Shown here: one piece after another, positions 60,889-64,000 of the stretch | Numbering within the stretch: position 1 is the first letter of the stretch | Layout of the letters: each line of letters opens with the position of its first letter | NCBI GenBank assembly: GCA_002346645.1 | Contig: DEAD01000006.1 | Span: 1 to 64,000, forward strand | DNA from: Dehalococcoidia bacterium UBA2991 | Lineage (GTDB): Bacteria; Chloroflexota; Dehalococcoidia; Tepidiformales; Tepidiformaceae | Length of the DNA stretch: 64,000 bases | Direction: 5' to 3' | Notes under the pieces: generated by a model | The model's database searches: none | The model's input: the letters and a program-made list of their open reading frames with translations, nothing else | Told to the model about the DNA's origin: nothing | Program-made: the position numbers and the translations under genes

Positions 60889-61637
60889 TCGAGGTACCTC
60901 GTGACAACTGCTGCTGCTACATCCGTCGAGCGCTCAATAAAGGCATCGACTTCAACGCTCGTCACGTGGTCGATTGTCTCATCGAGCAGCTCGGGGAGCG
61001 AATCGAGAAAGCCAGCAAGACCACCCTCTCTGTCTTCCACCCCACTTCGGCGAAGATGGTTCTCGATCATGCCTCGAGCACGATCCCAGTCCATCCCTCG
61101 AGCTGCAATATCGCAGGCCACCTTCCTCCAGCGTTCCAGCGTCTCGCTATCGACAAACCCAGCATCGATAGTATCGACAGTGCAAGCGAGAGCCTCACAA
61201 AGGTGCGCCCGAAGTTCCGGATCTCCGTGAACACGTTCGAGATCGAACTGTAATAGACGATCCATCACATTCGCTCGCAGAGCGCCACCCATCACATCGT
61301 GGGGGTAGAAAAAACGTCGGTATATGCGGGTGATGTACTGTTCATCAAGCACTAGATGGGTTAGGTAACCAGCAACAAAGGCCCGCGTTTCTTCATTTAG
61401 AAGGCTCGGATCAGCGAGCCGACCATAAGCATTAAAGAACCCGGCAACTGAATCCTGATGGTCGAAGACAGTAAGGTCGAAGAAGTGGGTTGTGCGGCGA
61501 TCCGCTTTGGTGAGGATACGAATATCGGGAGCTGTAGCACCAAGCAGATATGGACCAGCTTCAACTGGTAAAGAATCCTTAGGGAGATCTCCAGCAAGTC
61601 GCCGTGCCAGAACCATATGGAGGGTGATGGGCGGCAT
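60879..61637 (-). CDS. PF00882-like (zinc-dependent phospholipase C type) protein in the his cluster
   Basis: A 252-residue mostly helical protein. The start ITLHMVLARRL, then GPYLLGATAPDIR, RRTTHFFDL, FVAGYLTHLVLDEQYITRI and HDVMGGAL give a set of His and Asp residues like that of the zinc-dependent phospholipase C / S1-P1 fold. No signal peptide is seen, so it should act in the cytoplasm. It overlaps hisG by one base and hisD by 10 nt, so it is embedded in the histidine run. One possibility is the missing histidinol-phosphate phosphatase, but that is speculation. Confidence 0.72.
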   Translation of the reverse strand: MPPITLHMVLARRLAGDLPKDSLPVEAGPYLLGATAPDIRILTKADRRTTHFFDLTVFDHQDSVAGFFNAYGRLADPSLLNEETRAFVAGYLTHLVLDEQYITRIYRRFFYPHDVMGGALRANVMDRLLQFDLERVHGDPELRAHLCEALACTVDTIDAGFVDSETLERWRKVACDIAARGMDWDRARGMIENHLRRSGVEDREGGLAGFLDSLPELLDETIDHVTSVEVDAFIERSTDVAAAVVTRYLECG

Positions 61638-63100
61638 CAGGCACTTCCCCGAGCCCCCCGCACCACTGGCCCCGTCTCTTCCACGCCCGCCGCGCGAACA
61701 CCCTCGCGAAGTTGGGCTAGGAGAGAGTCAAGCAGGTCAAGGCGTGAGGTGCGAGGTTCCTTAGCAGCTATCACACAGTTTGTAGAGTCCAAGAAGGGAT
61801 CGAGCATGCGAAGGTTGTTAACGCGCAGGCTGGTACCCGTCTCCGTACCTTCAATCAGAATATCAGCATCTTCAGGCACAAAAGCTTCACTAGCACCGGC
61901 GATGGGGATAATTGCGGTATGGGACAGCCGATGCTCTCGGGCCCATTCCTCAGCAAGCCCCGGAAACTCGCTTGCAATACGCACAGGACGGCCAAGGCTC
62001 TCCCAAATGGCAAGTGCCTCCTGCGTCGTCTCAGCAGGAAAGTCTTTTGCAACCACAGGACCAATACGGTATTGGCTGCGACGCAAATCAAGCGCCATCT
62101 CAACCGGGGAGCTCGGGAAGAAAGCCAGGTGCTCACGCAAGCGATCAACGCCACTCACAGCAATATCAAACGCCCCCATTGCCACCAGAGTAGGCATGTC
62201 TTGGGGTCGCACAACCTTCACCTCAACGCCTTCGATTGAAGAAATAGGTCTGCGCACAAAATTGCTTTCCCCATAGCCATCAAAGGCTATCCCCGCTTCT
62301 GCCAAAGCAGCAAAGGTATGCCGCTGAGCATGGCCATCGGGGAGGGCCAGACGCAATACATCGGTGTCTCGAGCAAGCCGTTCTAGGGGAACATTACTCG
62401 CCCGAGTCGGCAGCGTTAATTTCACCTCGCCGGGTACGAAAGCAGGAGCTAGCGGGGCAATCACTGCGCTACAGTCACGAGTACGCAGAGATTCAGCATT
62501 CGCAACGACAGCCACTCCTCCTCGAAAAAGACGATGGATCGGCACTAGGCCTAACGACTCGATAGCAGCAGTATCAGCAACGGCCATGACCACCAAATCA
62601 GCATCCTCGGGAGGGTATGCTTCCACTGACCCATTAAGATCAAGCAACGTGTAGTTCGGAAGGCGGAGACGCGCTGCAAGTAGATCGGTCAGGTTAGGAA
62701 GCTCCGTAGCAAGCCGCACGCCATTTAGAGACTCTGGATGTGGGACTTGACCAGGCCCAATCCCAGCCGTGGGAGCAGCACAGAGCCAAACCTCAGTCTC
62801 AGCACCAGGAAGGGCTCCTACTCGCACAACACGCTGACCTGGGAACCGAGCCTGCAACTCAGCAACCCAAACATCACTGCAGATACCAAGGTCATAGTTT
62901 CCCAAGGCAACCTGGATAGGGATATCTCTCTCGCGAAAGATGCGGAAGCGGAAACCTCTGTCATTTGCCTCAGCACGCAGCAAACGCGATCCAGACTCAT
63001 AGCCTTCCATCGAAAGCCCACAGGAAGCAAGCAGCGCACCCATAGGTTCGCGCAAGGAACCCGTCGGCACGGCAAGGCCGAGCGGCATGGAAAAACTCAT
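61637..63100 (-). CDS. hisG: tandem ATP phosphoribosyltransferase (two HisG domains)
   Basis: A 487-residue protein made of two consecutive HisG catalytic domains, which normally occur singly (about 210 residues) in the short form that works with HisZ. The C-terminal copy (about 248-450) has RLALPDGHAQ, FDIAVSGVDRL and an intact PRPP loop with ILIEGTETGTSLRVN at 415-428. The N-terminal copy (about 6-215) has GLAVPTGSLREP and YDLGICSDVWVAE, but its loop is LVVMAVADTAAIESLG, lacking the TGTT-type motif, so it is probably non-catalytic. The ATG overlaps the hisZ-like stop (ATGA). Confidence 0.87.
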   Translation of the reverse strand: MSFSMPLGLAVPTGSLREPMGALLASCGLSMEGYESGSRLLRAEANDRGFRFRIFRERDIPIQVALGNYDLGICSDVWVAELQARFPGQRVVRVGALPGAETEVWLCAAPTAGIGPGQVPHPESLNGVRLATELPNLTDLLAARLRLPNYTLLDLNGSVEAYPPEDADLVVMAVADTAAIESLGLVPIHRLFRGGVAVVANAESLRTRDCSAVIAPLAPAFVPGEVKLTLPTRASNVPLERLARDTDVLRLALPDGHAQRHTFAALAEAGIAFDGYGESNFVRRPISSIEGVEVKVVRPQDMPTLVAMGAFDIAVSGVDRLREHLAFFPSSPVEMALDLRRSQYRIGPVVAKDFPAETTQEALAIWESLGRPVRIASEFPGLAEEWAREHRLSHTAIIPIAGASEAFVPEDADILIEGTETGTSLRVNNLRMLDPFLDSTNCVIAAKEPRTSRLDLLDSLLAQLREGVRAAGVEETGPVVRGARGSA

Positions 63101-64000
63101 TTGTGTTGCAGCACAAACTGCACCACCTCATCAAGGGTGGTGCATTCTAGAGAAGAGTTAGGACTACTCGCCAAAATACCCTCAAGCCCAACGACAAGCT
63201 GAATACTCGCGTCGGCTGCATCGCCTAGGGCAGCAGAAATTCCATGGTGATGGAGGGAGCTAGCTAGCCGGAGCGCACCAGCCAGGCCACTATCAGATTC
63301 CGCGACAATGGCTACAGCTGCGCCACGCAACGGCGCGCTGCCAAATCGCCCAGATAGACGATCCGCATCAAGCGCGAACCCACAAGCGCTCTCGGGAGCA
63401 CCTGGGCCAATAGGCTGGTAACGCCCTCCCCTGCCCCAAGCACCCCCTTCTCCATGGAGTTCCCACGTGACACCGGAGTAGTAATCAAAATCGAAAGGTA
63501 TTGTGAAGTCTATCGAGACAGCACGACCCGTTTCGACCAAGGCAGCTGCTACCTCACCGAGTTCCTCCAGGGGGCCTACCGCGTCGGGCAATCCATTGCG
63601 TGCGAGGGCAATCAGATTATCAACAAGGGCAAGCTCTCCGGAGCCCCCCAGGGCCGCCTTCAAAAAAGCATGCGCAGCCGGATGATCCTCAAATGCATCA
63701 TGAACTGCTGCCAATCCATTCCCCGCCACCTCATCCAATAGAGCTCGCCGAGCTAGCACATCGGTAAGGCCTGCAGCATCTACGGCAGCACGCGCCACCC
63801 CCGCATGCATCAAGCGTAAATCCACAGGCAGTGAGAGTGCAGCGAAGGTATCAGCCGCTACAGCCAATACCTCTAGATCTCCAACCACAGCAGGGGCACC
63901 GAGATACTCGAGACCACACTGCCAGTCTTCTCCCTCAGCACCACGAAAGACGCTTTGTACATAGAGCAACCTTGCGGGTAGTTCGATACCTGCATCAACA
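63097..64000 (-). CDS. hisZ: ATP phosphoribosyltransferase regulatory subunit HisZ, partial
   Basis: The frame is open to the window edge, so only the C-terminal 300 residues are visible. They resemble a HisS-like catalytic core without the tRNA-binding part: LLYVQSVFRG (usual Y-x-x-x-x-FR), QCGLEYLG, IDFTIPFDFDYYSGVTWELHG, GRGGRYQPIG and ACGFALDADRL. This is the usual HisZ that activates short HisG and senses histidine. A true histidyl-tRNA synthetase is unlikely because the place next to hisG and the eroded motifs point to HisZ. Confidence 0.87.
   Translation of the reverse strand, partial: VDAGIELPARLLYVQSVFRGAEGEDWQCGLEYLGAPAVVGDLEVLAVAADTFAALSLPVDLRLMHAGVARAAVDAAGLTDVLARRALLDEVAGNGLAAVHDAFEDHPAAHAFLKAALGGSGELALVDNLIALARNGLPDAVGPLEELGEVAAALVETGRAVSIDFTIPFDFDYYSGVTWELHGEGGAWGRGGRYQPIGPGAPESACGFALDADRLSGRFGSAPLRGAAVAIVAESDSGLAGALRLASSLHHHGISAALGDAADASIQLVVGLEGILASSPNSSLECTTLDEVVQFVLQHK

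Noticed and set aside
60893..60904. 12-bp palindrome CGAGGTACCTCG before hisD
   Set aside because: Contains the hisD ribosome site and is short enough to be chance.
1..64000. CRISPR array, insertion sequences, prophage, rRNA or further tRNA genes
   Set aside because: Looked for; no direct-repeat array, transposase or integrase protein, rRNA segment or second tRNA cloverleaf was seen by eye.

Overview
This 64 kb window looks like a bacterial chromosome of compact layout and intermediate GC. It holds no rRNA operon, CRISPR array, transposase or phage gene that I can see. The gene set suggests a Chloroflexota bacterium, probably a marine SAR202/Dehalococcoidia-like lineage. The clues are several CaiB/BaiF CoA-transferases, a Baeyer-Villiger type flavoprotein, NIPSNAP, SnoaL/limonene-epoxide-hydrolase-like and MaoC-like proteins, archaeal-type ApgM, PyrR/PyrK pyrimidine genes, short HisG with HisZ, and the recA-recX-rny order. 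This placement is inference from gene content, without a phylogeny.

Layout. 0-6.7 kb, minus strand: sua5-pgk-apgM-tpiA-miaA-dapF-hydrolase, a lower-glycolysis run coupled to tRNA modification and diaminopimelate synthesis. 6.7-10 kb, plus strand: guaA-purD-purE. 10-24 kb, accessory: a degenerate tandem CoA-transferase, NIPSNAP, a monooxygenase, a lipoprotein, two VOC proteins, glutamate dehydrogenase, an MFS transporter with a suspected 5' frameshift, and a two-gene secreted S8 protease system, followed by tRNA-Asn. 24-34 kb, plus strand: an AarF/UbiB kinase, then the pyr operon (PyrR leader, pyrR-pyrB-pyrC-carA-small ORF-membrane protein-carB-pyrK). 34-39 kb: recA with an SOS box, recX, RNase Y, a PHP phosphoesterase and fabZ. 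39-43.3 kb: acetyl-CoA synthetase, a 38-bp perfect palindrome, and a cyclic di-AMP (ydaO-type) riboswitch in front of a KamA-family radical SAM aminomutase. 43-54.7 kb, accessory: crotonase, a double CoA-transferase, CinA, epoxide-hydrolase-like, HAD, flavin reductase, Rieske, two hot-dog proteins and two more CoA-transferases. 54.7-64 kb, minus strand: the his genes (hisZ-tandem hisG-PF00882-like-hisD-hisC-hisB) running into a Nudix hydrolase, murE and a membrane cyclophilin.

The genome is tightly packed. Many cistrons overlap by ATGA/GTGA, and six of seven convergent gene pairs overlap by exactly 4 nt at their stop codons. Several genes without a Shine-Dalgarno sequence carry a TAnnnT box 6-7 nt before ATG, which suggests leaderless transcripts.

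Most interesting points: the c-di-AMP riboswitch controlling an aminomutase of altered active site, with a duplicated 7-mer that can explain its switching; the PyrR loop overlapping the ribosome binding site of a 20-codon leader ORF coupled to pyrR; a tandem HisG whose first half has lost the PRPP loop; an S8 protease whose pro-domain seems to be a separate lipoprotein; and the Rieske/flavin reductase/hot-dog/CoA-transferase cluster, which may be an uncharacterised catabolic module.
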